Shown here: positions 56,736 through 64,000 of the stretch, in pieces
How the letters are laid out: each line of letters opens with the position of its first letter
Position numbering within the stretch: position 1 is the first letter of the stretch
Assembly: GCF_002217755.1 (NCBI RefSeq)
Contig: NZ_BCFL01000029.1
Location: forward strand, 186,001 to 250,000
Length of the DNA stretch: 64,000 nt
Direction of reading: 5' to 3'
Origin: Streptomyces hyaluromycini
Lineage (GTDB): Bacteria; Actinomycetota; Actinomycetes; Streptomycetales; Streptomycetaceae
Notes under the pieces: model-generated
What the model saw: the letters and a program-made list of their open reading frames with translations, nothing else
What the model was told of the DNA's origin: nothing
Databases searched by the model: none
Position numbers and translations under genes: made by a program

Positions 56736-58759
56736 ATGCGTCACCCTCACACCCGCACGACCCGCACGATCCGCCGAAGAGTGGTCGGAGCACTGGCCGC
56801 GGCCCTGTTGTGTACGGCGGGCCTCGCCGCACCCGCCGTCGCCGACGCGAGGACCGCCTCCCCCGCCCTGGCCGACGGTCTCGCGCCGACCCCGCCGATG
56901 GGCTTCAACAACTGGAACTCCACGCACTGCGGCGCGGACTTCAACGAGGCGATGGTCAAGGGCATCGCCGACCTCTTCGTGGCGAAGGGCCTCAAGGACG
57001 CCGGCTACCGGTACGTCAATCTCGACGACTGCTGGGCCCTGCCCGATCGGGACGCGGACGGCAAGCTGGTCCCCGACCCGGCCCGGTTCCCGGGCGGGAT
57101 CAAGGCCGTCGCCGACTACGTGCACGCCAAGGGCCTGAAGCTCGGCATCTACACCAGCGCCGGCACCAAGACCTGCAACGACGCGGGCTTCCCGGGCGCC
57201 CTCGGCCACGAGTACAGCGACGCCCGGCAGTTCGCCGACTGGGGCGTCGACTATCTCAAGTACGACAACTGCAACAACCAGGGTGGGACGCCAGGCAGCG
57301 GTACACCACCATGCGCGACGCGCTGGAGGCGACCGGTCGGCCCATCGTCCTCAGCATCTGCGAATGGGGCGAGAACAAGCCCTGGGAGTGGGCCGCCGGC
57401 GTCGGCCAACTGTGGCGCACCACCGGGGACATCAGCGACAGCTGGGGCTCGATGGTGTCGATCCTGAAGCAGAACCTACCCCTCGCCCAGTACGCCGGAC
57501 CGGGGCACTGGAACGACCCGGACATGCTGGAGGTCGGCAACGGCGGCATGACCGACACCGAGTACCGCTCGCACTTCTCGATGTGGTCGGTCATGGCCGC
57601 CCCGCTGCTCATCGGCACCGACCTGCGCAAGGCATCCCCGGCGACCTTCGGCATCCTGGACAACAAGGAGGTCATCGCCGTCGACCAGGACCCGCTGGGC
57701 AAGCAGGGCACGGTGGTCTCCTCGGAGGGCGGCGGCTGGGTCGTCGCCAAGGAGATGGCGGACGGCAGCCGAGCGATCGCCCTGTTCAACGAGTCCGGCT
57801 CGCCGCAGCGCATCGCGACCTCGGCGACGGCCGTCGGCCTGCCGAACGCCCCCGCCTACACCCTGCGGGACCTGTGGCAGCACCGGAGCTACAACACCGC
57901 GGGCACCGTCTCCGCGATCGTCCCGGCGCACGGCACGGTCCTGGTGCGGGTCGCCGCCGACCGGCGCTGGGCGGCCAACCCGCCGGCCGTCGAACTCGGT
58001 CCGGACGGGAGCCGGTTCAGCGAGCCGGGAAAGACGTCCGAGCTCAGCACGTCGGTCACCGACCTGGGCCGCACCACGGCCGGGAAGGTCTCCGTGTCGC
58101 TCACCGGCCCGGAAGGCTGGACCGTCAGGGCGGCCTCGCCGACGAAGACACCCGCCCTGCCGACCGGCCGTGCTCTGCGCACCCGTTGGCGGGTGACCGC
58201 TCCCGCGGGGACGCCGAGGGGGTCGTACGACCTGCAGCTCAAGGCGAGTTACCGGTCGCCGGCCGGAGTGCGCGCGGAGAGCGCGACGACGGTCACGATG
58301 GCCGTCGTGGACCCGCCGCCCACCGGCGGCTCCTACCTCAGTGACCTGCCCTGGCTGTCGGCCGGCAACGGCTGGGGACCGGTGGAGCGCGACACCAGCA
58401 ACGGGGAGACCGCCGCGGGCGACGGACATCCGATCACCATCGGCGGGGTGGTGTACGCCAAGGGGCTCGGCACCCACGCCCAGAGCGAGGTCGACTACTA
58501 CACCGGGGAGGCGTGCGAGAGGGTCACCGCGGACGTCGGGGTGGACGACGAGGAAGCCGCCAACGGCACCGTCTCCTTCGAGGTCTGGGCGGACGGCACG
58601 GAGGTCGCCTCGACCGGCGTGCTGACCACGGACATGCCCGCCCAGCCGCTCACCGCCGACGTGACCGGCGCCGAGGTGATCAGGCTCGTCGTCACCGACG
58701 GCGGTGACGGCATCACCTCCGACCACGGGGACTGGGCGGACGCGCGGATCACCTGCTGA
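56736..58759 (+). pseudogene. Secreted GH27 alpha-galactosidase with NEW3 and NPCBM domains, frameshifted
   Basis: Starts ATG after GGAGG with a signal peptide (VVGALAAALLCTAGLAAPAVA). GH27 region: PTPPMGFNNWNSTHCGADFNE, YRYVNLDDCWALP and DYLKYDNCNNQG (nucleophile Asp). At 57283 one base, probably C, is missing; the protein continues in the second frame with RDARQRYTTMRDALEATGRPIVLSICEWGENKPWEW-type sequence and GHWNDPDMLEVGNGGMT (acid/base Asp). C-terminal beta domain, NEW3 domain (TTAGKVSVSLTGPEGWTVRA) and NPCBM (WGPVERDTSNGE, KGLGTHAQSEVDYY) follow intact. Apart from the shift it is a complete 670-residue enzyme, so a recent mutation or sequencing error is possible. Confidence 0.85.
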
Positions 58760-58779
58760 GGTCCCACGGGTTCGCCCCC

Positions 58780-58818
58780 GGCCCGGTCGGACGGCCCTGA
58801 ACACCGGCCGACCGGGCC
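58780..58818. terminator. Bidirectional terminator between alpha-galactosidase and ROK genes
   Basis: GGCCCGGTCGG (58780-58790) and CCGACCGGGCC (58808-58818), 17-nt interior with further CGG/CCG pairing, placed between convergent genes. Confidence 0.8.
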
Positions 58819-58849
58819 TGAACGTTCCTGCGCAGCCCTGCGACCGCCG

Positions 58850-59821
58850 TCAGACCCCCGAGCCTCCCGAGACCCCCGCCGCCTCCGCGTCCGGCCTGGC
58901 GGCCAGCGCGGCCGCCGCGGCGCCCACCAGGCCCGCGTCCGTGCCCATCTGGGCCGGCACGACCGTCAGCCGCTGGACGAAGGAGAGGGTGGCGTAGTCG
59001 GTGAGGGCCTTGCGCAGGGGCGTGAAGAGGATGTCCCCCGCCTTGCCGACGCCCCCGCCGATCACCGCGATGTCGATCTCGACCAGGGTCGCGGTGGCCG
59101 CGATCCCGGCCGCGAGCGCCTGCGCGGCCCGTTCGAAGGAGGCCACCGCGACCGGGTCGCCGGCCCGGGCCGCGGCCGCCACCGCCGCCGCCGAGGTGTC
59201 GCCGTCGGGACCCGGCTGCCAGCCGCCCTCCAGCGCGCGCCGGGCGATGTTCGGGCCGCTCGCGATGCGCTCGACACAGCCGCGCGACCCGCACGGGCAG
59301 GGATCCCCGTCGAGGTCGACGCTGATGTGGCCGATGTGGCCCGCGTTGCCGGTGGGGCCTGGGTGCAGCTTGCCGCCGAGCACCAATCCGCCGCCGACGC
59401 CCGTCGACACCACCATGCACAGCGCGTTGTCGTGGCCGCGGGCCGCGCCCTGCCAGTGTTCGGCGGCCGTGATGGCGACGCCGTCGCCGATCAGCTCGAC
59501 CGGCAGCCCGCCGGCGGCCGCCCGCACCCGCTCGACGAGCGGATAGTCCCGCCAGCCGGGCACGTTGACCGGACTCACGGTGCCGGCGGAGGCGTCCACC
59601 GGGCCCGCGCTGCCGATCCCGAGCGAGCGGGCACGCCCCCACAGAGGTGAACCGGCGAGCTCGCCGACCACCTCCTCGACGGCCCCCATGACCGTCTCGC
59701 CGTCCTGCTGGGCGGGTGTCGCGCGCTGGGCGCGCGCCTGGATCCGTCCGTGGCCGTCCACCAGCGCGCCGGCGATCTTGGTGCCGCCGATGTCGAGGGC
59801 CGCCACGAGGTCGGTGTGCAT
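58850..59821 (-). CDS. ROK-family sugar kinase (glucokinase type)
   Basis: 323 residues from ATG (MHTDLVAALDIGGTKIAGALVDGHGR). ATP site DIGGTKIAGALVD, SLGIGSAGPVDASAGTVSPVNVPGW, sugar-binding IGDGVAITAAEHWQGA and VVSTGVGGGLVLGGKLHPGPTGNAGHIGHISVD. The ROK zinc motif is GHIGHISVDLDGDPCPCGSRGCVE, with His and three Cys. Acts on glucose or a related hexose in the cytosol. It is divergent from the LacI regulator with a palindrome between, suggesting sugar-responsive control. Confidence 0.95.
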   Translation of the reverse strand: MHTDLVAALDIGGTKIAGALVDGHGRIQARAQRATPAQQDGETVMGAVEEVVGELAGSPLWGRARSLGIGSAGPVDASAGTVSPVNVPGWRDYPLVERVRAAAGGLPVELIGDGVAITAAEHWQGAARGHDNALCMVVSTGVGGGLVLGGKLHPGPTGNAGHIGHISVDLDGDPCPCGSRGCVERIASGPNIARRALEGGWQPGPDGDTSAAAVAAAARAGDPVAVASFERAAQALAAGIAATATLVEIDIAVIGGGVGKAGDILFTPLRKALTDYATLSFVQRLTVVPAQMGTDAGLVGAAAAALAARPDAEAAGVSGGSGV

Positions 59822-59928
59822 CAGAGTCAGTTCTCCCCGTCAACCATGAGTAGCCGAGTGAAACAACAGGCCGGTCAAGCGGTGGGGGCGCAGGCCGGAG
59901 ATTGCGGTGGACAGTCTCCCTCGCATCT

Positions 59929-59940
59929 GACAACGTTGTC
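59929..59940. promoter_or_regulatory. LacI-family operator
   Basis: GACAACGTTGTC, a perfect 12-bp palindrome with the central CG typical of LacI/GalR operators, between the divergent ROK kinase and LacI genes (flanks TG and CA extend it partly). Confidence 0.7.
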
Positions 59941-59968
59941 CAGGCTCTATGCTCGACGCCACATCCTC

Positions 59969-60033
59969 ATACAAACCCACGAGCCTGTGTATCCCTGATA
60001 CAAACCCATGAGCCCAGACACAACCCGTGAGCC
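59969..60033. repeat. Three imperfect direct repeats upstream of lacI-type gene
   Basis: ATACAAACCCACGAGCC (59969-59985), ATACAAACCCATGAGCC (59998-60014) and ACACAACCCGTGAGCC (60018-60033). Unit starts are 29 and 20 bp apart. They lie in the 5' region before the preferred LacI start; purpose unknown. Confidence 0.65.
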
Positions 60034-60070
60034 CATGCATCCCGTGGACGACAGGACAGGACGCCGCATC

Positions 60071-61120
60071 GTGCCCGACACCTCCCGCCGCGCAGACCGT
60101 CTCCCCGGCTCCCGTTACGGGACCCGGCCGACGATGAAGGACGTGGCGGCACGGGCCGGTGTGGGCCTCAAGACGGTGTCCCGGGTGGTCAACGGCGAGC
60201 CCGGGGTGACCCCGGACACCGAGCGCCGGGTCCAGGAGGCGATCGACGCGCTGGGCTTCCGCCGCAACGACAGCGCGCGGGTGCTGCGCAAGGGCCGTAC
60301 CGCGAGTATCGGCCTCGTCCTGGAGGACCTCGCCGACCCGTTCTACGGCCCCCTGAGCCGCGCGGTGGAGGAAGTGGCCCGGGCGCACGGGGCGTTGCTC
60401 ATCAACGGCTCCAGCGCCGAGGACCCGGACCGGGAGCAGGAGCTGGCGCTGGCGCTGTGCGCGCGGCGGGTGGACGGTCTGGTGGTGATCCCGGCCGGGG
60501 ACGACCACCGCTATCTGGAGCCGGAGATCAGGGCGGGCGTGGCGACGGTGTTCGTGGACCGTCCGGCCGGGAAGATCGACGCAGACGTCGTGCTGTCCGA
60601 CAGCTACGGGGGCGCCCGGGACGGGGTCGCCCACCTGATCGCGCACGGCCACCGCCGGATCGGGTTCATCGGCGACATGCCCCGGATCCACACGGCGGCC
60701 GAGCGGTTGCGCGGCTACCGGGCGGCGATGGAGGACGCCGGGATAGTCGTCGAGGGGGCGTGGACCTCCCTCGGGGTGACGGACCCGGAGCGGGTGCGCC
60801 GGGCCGCCGAGGAGATGCTGTCCGGTCCCGACCCGGTCACCGCGATCTTCGCGGGCAACAACCGTGTCACCGTCACCGTGATCCGCGTCCTCGCCGAACA
60901 GGCCCGCCCGGTCGCGCTCGTCGGCTTCGACGACATCGAACTCGCCGATCTGCTGCACCCCGGACTCACGGTCGTCGCCCAGGACTCGGCCCTGCTCGGC
61001 CGCACGGCCGCCGAGCGGCTCTTCCGCCAGCTGGACGGCACCCTCCTGGCGCCGGAGCGGATCGAGCTGCCGACCCGGCTGATCACCCGCGGCTCGGGCG
61101 AACTGCCCCCGGCGGACTGA
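60071..61120 (+). CDS. LacI-family transcriptional regulator
   Basis: 349 residues from GTG (VPDTSRRADRLPGSRYGTRP). The longer frame from 60008 reads through the direct repeats and has no better ribosome site. HTH: TMKDVAARAGVGLKTVSRVVNGEPGVTPDTERRVQEAIDALGFRRN. Sensor domain: SIGLVLEDLADPFYGPLSRAVEEVARAHG, DGLVVIPAGDDHRYLEPEIRAGVATVFVDRP, HRRIGFIGD, TAIFAGNNRVTVTVIRVL and VALVGFDDIELADLLHPGLTVVAQD. The hinge-helix residues are present (ARVLRKGRT). Likely represses the ROK kinase gene and itself through the GACAACGTTGTC site. Confidence 0.9.
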   Translation: MPDTSRRADRLPGSRYGTRPTMKDVAARAGVGLKTVSRVVNGEPGVTPDTERRVQEAIDALGFRRNDSARVLRKGRTASIGLVLEDLADPFYGPLSRAVEEVARAHGALLINGSSAEDPDREQELALALCARRVDGLVVIPAGDDHRYLEPEIRAGVATVFVDRPAGKIDADVVLSDSYGGARDGVAHLIAHGHRRIGFIGDMPRIHTAAERLRGYRAAMEDAGIVVEGAWTSLGVTDPERVRRAAEEMLSGPDPVTAIFAGNNRVTVTVIRVLAEQARPVALVGFDDIELADLLHPGLTVVAQDSALLGRTAAERLFRQLDGTLLAPERIELPTRLITRGSGELPPAD

Positions 61121-61127
61121 GCCGCAC

Positions 61128-61265
61128 ATGACGGACCGGACGCTCACGGGAGCCGGCCGCCGGATGAACGGCCCCGCGCACGCGGAATCCGGCCGCCTGC
61201 CGGCGCTCACGGAACCGAGCCGTACGTCGGCCGGCCGCACGCCCGTCGAACCGAGCCGCACATGA
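61128..61265 (+). other. Possible 45-residue ORF coupled to the next gene
   Basis: ATG 8 bp after the lacI stop; the peptide starts MTDRTLTGAGRRMNG and is Arg/Pro/Ser rich. Its stop overlaps the next start (ATGA). The start region GAGCCGCACATGAC is repeated exactly at the next gene's start (61252-61265), so it may be a partial duplication rather than a gene. Confidence 0.3.
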
Positions 61266-62059
61266 CCGGCCGTACCCTCGCCGAGCTGGGCCTCGACGAG
61301 GCACCGCGTGACCGGCCGCTGGCCTACCCCGGCGTCTGGCCGGCCGACTCCGGGCTCCTCGACGGTGACCGGCTGCTGCCGCTCGGCCGTCTGGTGCACG
61401 ACGACGGCCGGGTACCGGTGCTCGCGGTCGGCTCCAACGCCTCCCCCGCCCAACTCCGGCACAAGATGGCCGAGTCCGGCGCCACCGGGCAGATCCCCAT
61501 GGTGCGCGCCCGGGTGACCGGCCTCGACGTGGGCGTCTCCGCGCACGTCAGCCGGCTCGGTTATGTGTCGGCGTCCCCGGTCGCGTCCCCGTCGGCGGTG
61601 CGGGAGTTGTTCGTCCTCTGGCTGGACGGACGGCAGCTGGAGGTGATAGACGCGAGCGAGGGCGTACCGCTGCCGAACGGCAACTTCGACCGGGCCTGGC
61701 TGCCCGCTCCGGTCGTGCGCGCCGCTCTCGCGGACGGTACGACCCTCCCCGGCGTACACGCCTACGTCAACCGGCACGGCGTGCTGCACGACGGCACCGG
61801 CACGCCCCGCCGCCATCCCGGCGAGCGCGCCCTCCTCACCGAACTCCTCACGGAGTCGGCTGAGTTGAGGGAGCTGTTCGGTGTCACTCCGGAGCAGTTC
61901 TGCGCGCGGGCGCGGGCCGACTCCGCGCTGTGCGGGCGGGGCACCCGGCTGTTCGCGGAGCGGAAGTGGGCGGTCGCGTCGGGGCTGGAGCGGTACGTGC
62001 GTGCTCAGCAGACGGGGAGTCCGGGGAGCGGCTCGTCGTTGGTGCCGCCCTTGACGTAG
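61262..62059 (+). CDS. Gamma-glutamylcyclotransferase-fold protein
   Basis: 265 residues from ATG (MTGRTLAELGLDEAPRDRPLAYPG). The motif VPVLAVGSNASPAQLRHKM near residue 55 is the (Y/V)GSNxxxxxL phosphate-loop of the GGCT/BtrG fold. It continues VIDASEGVPLPNGNFDRAWLPAPVV, and the C-terminal part is helical (ALLTELLTESAELRELFGVTPEQFCARARAD). The usual catalytic Glu is not certain (ASEG or GER candidates). Function unknown. The last 55 bp overlap the convergent kinase gene, so the final GSGSSLVPPLT is probably not conserved. Confidence 0.7.
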   Translation: MTGRTLAELGLDEAPRDRPLAYPGVWPADSGLLDGDRLLPLGRLVHDDGRVPVLAVGSNASPAQLRHKMAESGATGQIPMVRARVTGLDVGVSAHVSRLGYVSASPVASPSAVRELFVLWLDGRQLEVIDASEGVPLPNGNFDRAWLPAPVVRAALADGTTLPGVHAYVNRHGVLHDGTGTPRRHPGERALLTELLTESAELRELFGVTPEQFCARARADSALCGRGTRLFAERKWAVASGLERYVRAQQTGSPGSGSSLVPPLT

Positions 62060-63951
62060 ACATCGCTGATGTACACGCCGGTGTTGCCCTTGTCGTCGTC
62101 GGTCTCGGCCCACCAGACGTTGGTCCGCTTGCCGTGGGTCTCCCGGCGGCCCAGGTCGGCCTGGCAGTAGAAGGCGTGGGCGCCCTGGCGGACCTTGCCG
62201 GCCTTGACGCCGTCGGCGGTGTAGGACTTGGCGCCGCCGTTGCGGACCAGGCAGGTGTACGTGCCGTCGCCCGCGGACTGGCAGACCGGGGCGGGGGTGG
62301 TGGGGGCGTCGGCCGTGGCGGTCGCGGGGGCGGTGGCACCGGCGGTGCCCGAACCGCCGGAGGGGCCGGGGCCGGCGGTCTGCGCCGAGGACGGTGTGGC
62401 GGAGGCCTGTTCGGCCGGGTTCGCCGGCTCGCCCCCGGCAGTGTGCGTGGAACCGGTGGCCGGTACGGCGCCCGTCTCCGCGCCCTGCCCCACGGGATCC
62501 GCGTCGGCGGTGCGTCTGGCCCCGGTGCCGCGGACGCTCTCCGAGGCGCCGGCCACGGTCGGGGCGGACGGCCCCGCGTCCGTCTTCGCCGTCTGTCCGC
62601 TGTCGTTGAGCAAGGCGACGGTCAGCCCCGTCGCCGTGAGGACGACGGCGACGGCCACCACGACGAGCGTCCGGACCCGACGGCGGGTGCGGATCGGTCC
62701 GGTGGGGCTCATCGGGCTGTCGGGTGCGCCCGGCCGGGGCGCGGAATCTAATCTTCGGGCGGCCACGAGACCGGGCCCCGGAGTTCCGGCTCCCTGGGCG
62801 AGTCCGGCGGCGGGCACCGGGGCGAGCTGCCCGACGGGCTCCGGAGCAGGTCCCTCGGCAGACGCTTGAACGGACTTGCGAGCAGATCCGGCCACAGGCC
62901 CCTGGACAAGCCCCTCGACAGCCCCTTGGACGCGCTCGTCGTCAGTCCCCTGGCGGGCCGCCCCCTGGGCCGGCCCGTCGCCGGGCCCCGCATCGGCCCC
63001 CTTGGCGGCTCCGCGTTCCGGAGACACCGCCGGCGCACCGGTTCCGGTCTGCGGCCGCGCGGGCTCCCGCAGGGCCGTCGTCGGGGTGTCCGCGACCGGT
63101 TCCCGCGCCACGGTCCGCAGCAGCCCGCAGGCCTCCTCGGCGTCCGGGCGGGCGTCGGGCCGCTTGTCCATCAGGCGCCGGAGGACGGGGGCGAGGGGAC
63201 CGGCCCTACGGGGCTCCGGGAGGGGCTCGTCCACGATCGCGGTGAGCGTCGAGAACGTGGACGTACGGCAGAAGGGCGAGGCCCCCTCCACGGCCGCGTA
63301 CAGGGCGGCACCGAGCGCCCACACGTCGGAGGCCGGGCCGGGGGCGGCGCCCTTGGCCCGCTCGGGCGCCAGGTAGTCGAGGGAACCGACGAGTTCGCCG
63401 CTGCCGGTCAGGTGAGTGGCGGAGCCGTCGCCGGGATCGGCCATGGTGGCGATCCCGAAGTCGGTGAGGACGACCCGGCCCGAGCGGTCGAGGAGGATGT
63501 TGCCGGGCTTGACGTCGCGGTGCAGGACGCCGACCCGGTGGGCCGCGGCCAGGGCGTCCATGACCTCGGCGCCGACGCGGGCGGCCTCCTGCGCCCCGAG
63601 CGTGCCGCGCTCGCGCAGCAGGTCGTCCAGGGAGGGGCCGTCGACCAGTTCCATGACGATCAGCGGGCGGCCATCGACCTCGGCGATGTCGTGCACGACG
63701 ACCACCCCGCGATGGCGCACCCGGGCGGCGGCCCGCGCCTCGCGCTGCATCCGCAGCCGCAGGTCGGCCAGTTCGGGTCCGGCGCTGTCGGTGTAGGCAC
63801 GCAGCTCCTTGACGGCGACCTCGCGGCCGAGGACCTCGTCGACGGCGCGCCACACCACGCCCATACCACCGCGCCCGAGCCGGGCCACCACCCGGTACCG
63901 CCCTGCCAGCAGGCGACCGGTCCCGTCAGCCTGTCCGTACGAACCCGACAC
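62005..63951 (-). CDS. Transmembrane Ser/Thr protein kinase (Hanks type) with small Cys-containing extracellular domain
   Basis: 648 residues from GTG (VSGSYGQADGTGRLLAGRYRV); a start 13 codons earlier at 63990 is possible. Kinase domain about 18-285: RLGRGGMGVVWRA (P loop), VAVKEL (Lys), HRDVKPGNILLD (catalytic loop), LTDFGIA (DFG) and LDYLAPERA (APE-like). A long Ala/Gly/Pro linker (300-430) precedes one membrane helix (TLVVVAVAVVLTATGLTVALL). The outer part has a Ser/Thr/Pro stalk and a final globular piece with four cysteines (PVCQSAGDGTYTC, AFYCQADLGRRET, GLPVC). Not PASTA. The ligand is unknown. Confidence 0.9.
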   Translation of the reverse strand: MSGSYGQADGTGRLLAGRYRVVARLGRGGMGVVWRAVDEVLGREVAVKELRAYTDSAGPELADLRLRMQREARAAARVRHRGVVVVHDIAEVDGRPLIVMELVDGPSLDDLLRERGTLGAQEAARVGAEVMDALAAAHRVGVLHRDVKPGNILLDRSGRVVLTDFGIATMADPGDGSATHLTGSGELVGSLDYLAPERAKGAAPGPASDVWALGAALYAAVEGASPFCRTSTFSTLTAIVDEPLPEPRRAGPLAPVLRRLMDKRPDARPDAEEACGLLRTVAREPVADTPTTALREPARPQTGTGAPAVSPERGAAKGADAGPGDGPAQGAARQGTDDERVQGAVEGLVQGPVAGSARKSVQASAEGPAPEPVGQLAPVPAAGLAQGAGTPGPGLVAARRLDSAPRPGAPDSPMSPTGPIRTRRRVRTLVVVAVAVVLTATGLTVALLNDSGQTAKTDAGPSAPTVAGASESVRGTGARRTADADPVGQGAETGAVPATGSTHTAGGEPANPAEQASATPSSAQTAGPGPSGGSGTAGATAPATATADAPTTPAPVCQSAGDGTYTCLVRNGGAKSYTADGVKAGKVRQGAHAFYCQADLGRRETHGKRTNVWWAETDDDKGNTGVYISDVYVKGGTNDEPLPGLPVC

Positions 63952-64000
63952 CAAAGCCCCGTTCCTGAAACCCGTCCGTGAATGGCGCACCAGAGTACGG

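Noticed and set aside
59840..62113. A 757-codon minus-strand ORF opposite LacI and the GGCT-like gene
   Set aside because: Shadow ORF; low-complexity composition and no domain, while both plus-strand genes are clear.
1..64000. tRNA, rRNA, CRISPR arrays, prophage or integrase with att sites
   Set aside because: Looked for and not seen; transposase relics are present but no complete element or recognisable attachment duplication.

Overview
The window is high-GC actinobacterial DNA, almost certainly Streptomyces. The signs are very high third-position GC, many GTG starts with GGAGG-type ribosome sites, mycothiol-type maleylpyruvate isomerase, FBP_C and DUF6232/DUF6332 proteins, DasR-like operators and leaderless-style promoters. 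No rRNA, tRNA, CRISPR array or intact mobile element was seen. Decayed genes and transposase remnants are concentrated in 4-22 kb, as is common on Streptomyces chromosome arms. Functional names are read by eye from motifs; no database search was run.

Layout. 0-4 kb: sugar locus (SIS isomerase fragment, DeoR regulator, PfkB kinase overlapping a class II aldolase, divergent TetR). 4-10.5 kb: gene graveyard with remnants of a cupin, a PEP-hydrolase-like protein, IS5, ISL3 and possibly IS21 transposases, Rrf2, two MFS pieces and DUF1684, surrounding an intact DUF6232 pair that shares a repeated motif. 10.7-12 kb: DasR-type GH19 chitinase. 12-14.4 kb: mercury remnant (MerT-like fragment, MerB with thioredoxin-like domain, truncated MerR with intact operator) and a CorA fragment. 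14.4-17.7 kb: a magnesium operon, with an M-box riboswitch, a proline-rich leader ORF, a soluble PRC/MgtE_N/CBS protein, an NRAMP homologue with altered metal-site residues and a 32-residue membrane microprotein. 18-20 kb: KUP potassium transporter.

20-22.3 kb holds an FHA / VWA / membrane-protein cluster broken by frameshift and deletion. 22.9-30.5 kb is a candidate lipid/isoprenoid locus: ABC transporter, PAP2-like protein, WS/DGAT-like acyltransferase, two polyprenyl synthetases, MFS exporter. 30.5-38.6 kb: a membrane alpha/beta hydrolase, CPBP protease, maleylpyruvate isomerase, MarR-MFS pair and two-component system. 38.6-44.5 kb: four regulator/target sets with TetR proteins, including a perfect 23-bp operator and a 19-bp-phased operator array. 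44.5-48.9 kb: FAD reductase, M20 peptidase, broken MBL-fold gene, kinase-like protein. 48.8-54.8 kb: complete peptide ABC transporter in one overlapping operon. 55-64 kb: TmrB-NUDIX fusion, small secreted protein, frameshifted GH27 alpha-galactosidase, ROK kinase divergent from a LacI regulator, GGCT-like protein and a transmembrane Ser/Thr kinase.

The best candidates for something undescribed are the Mg operon architecture with its leader ORF and microprotein, the DUF6232 pair with a matching C-terminal/N-terminal motif, and the 19-bp operator array.
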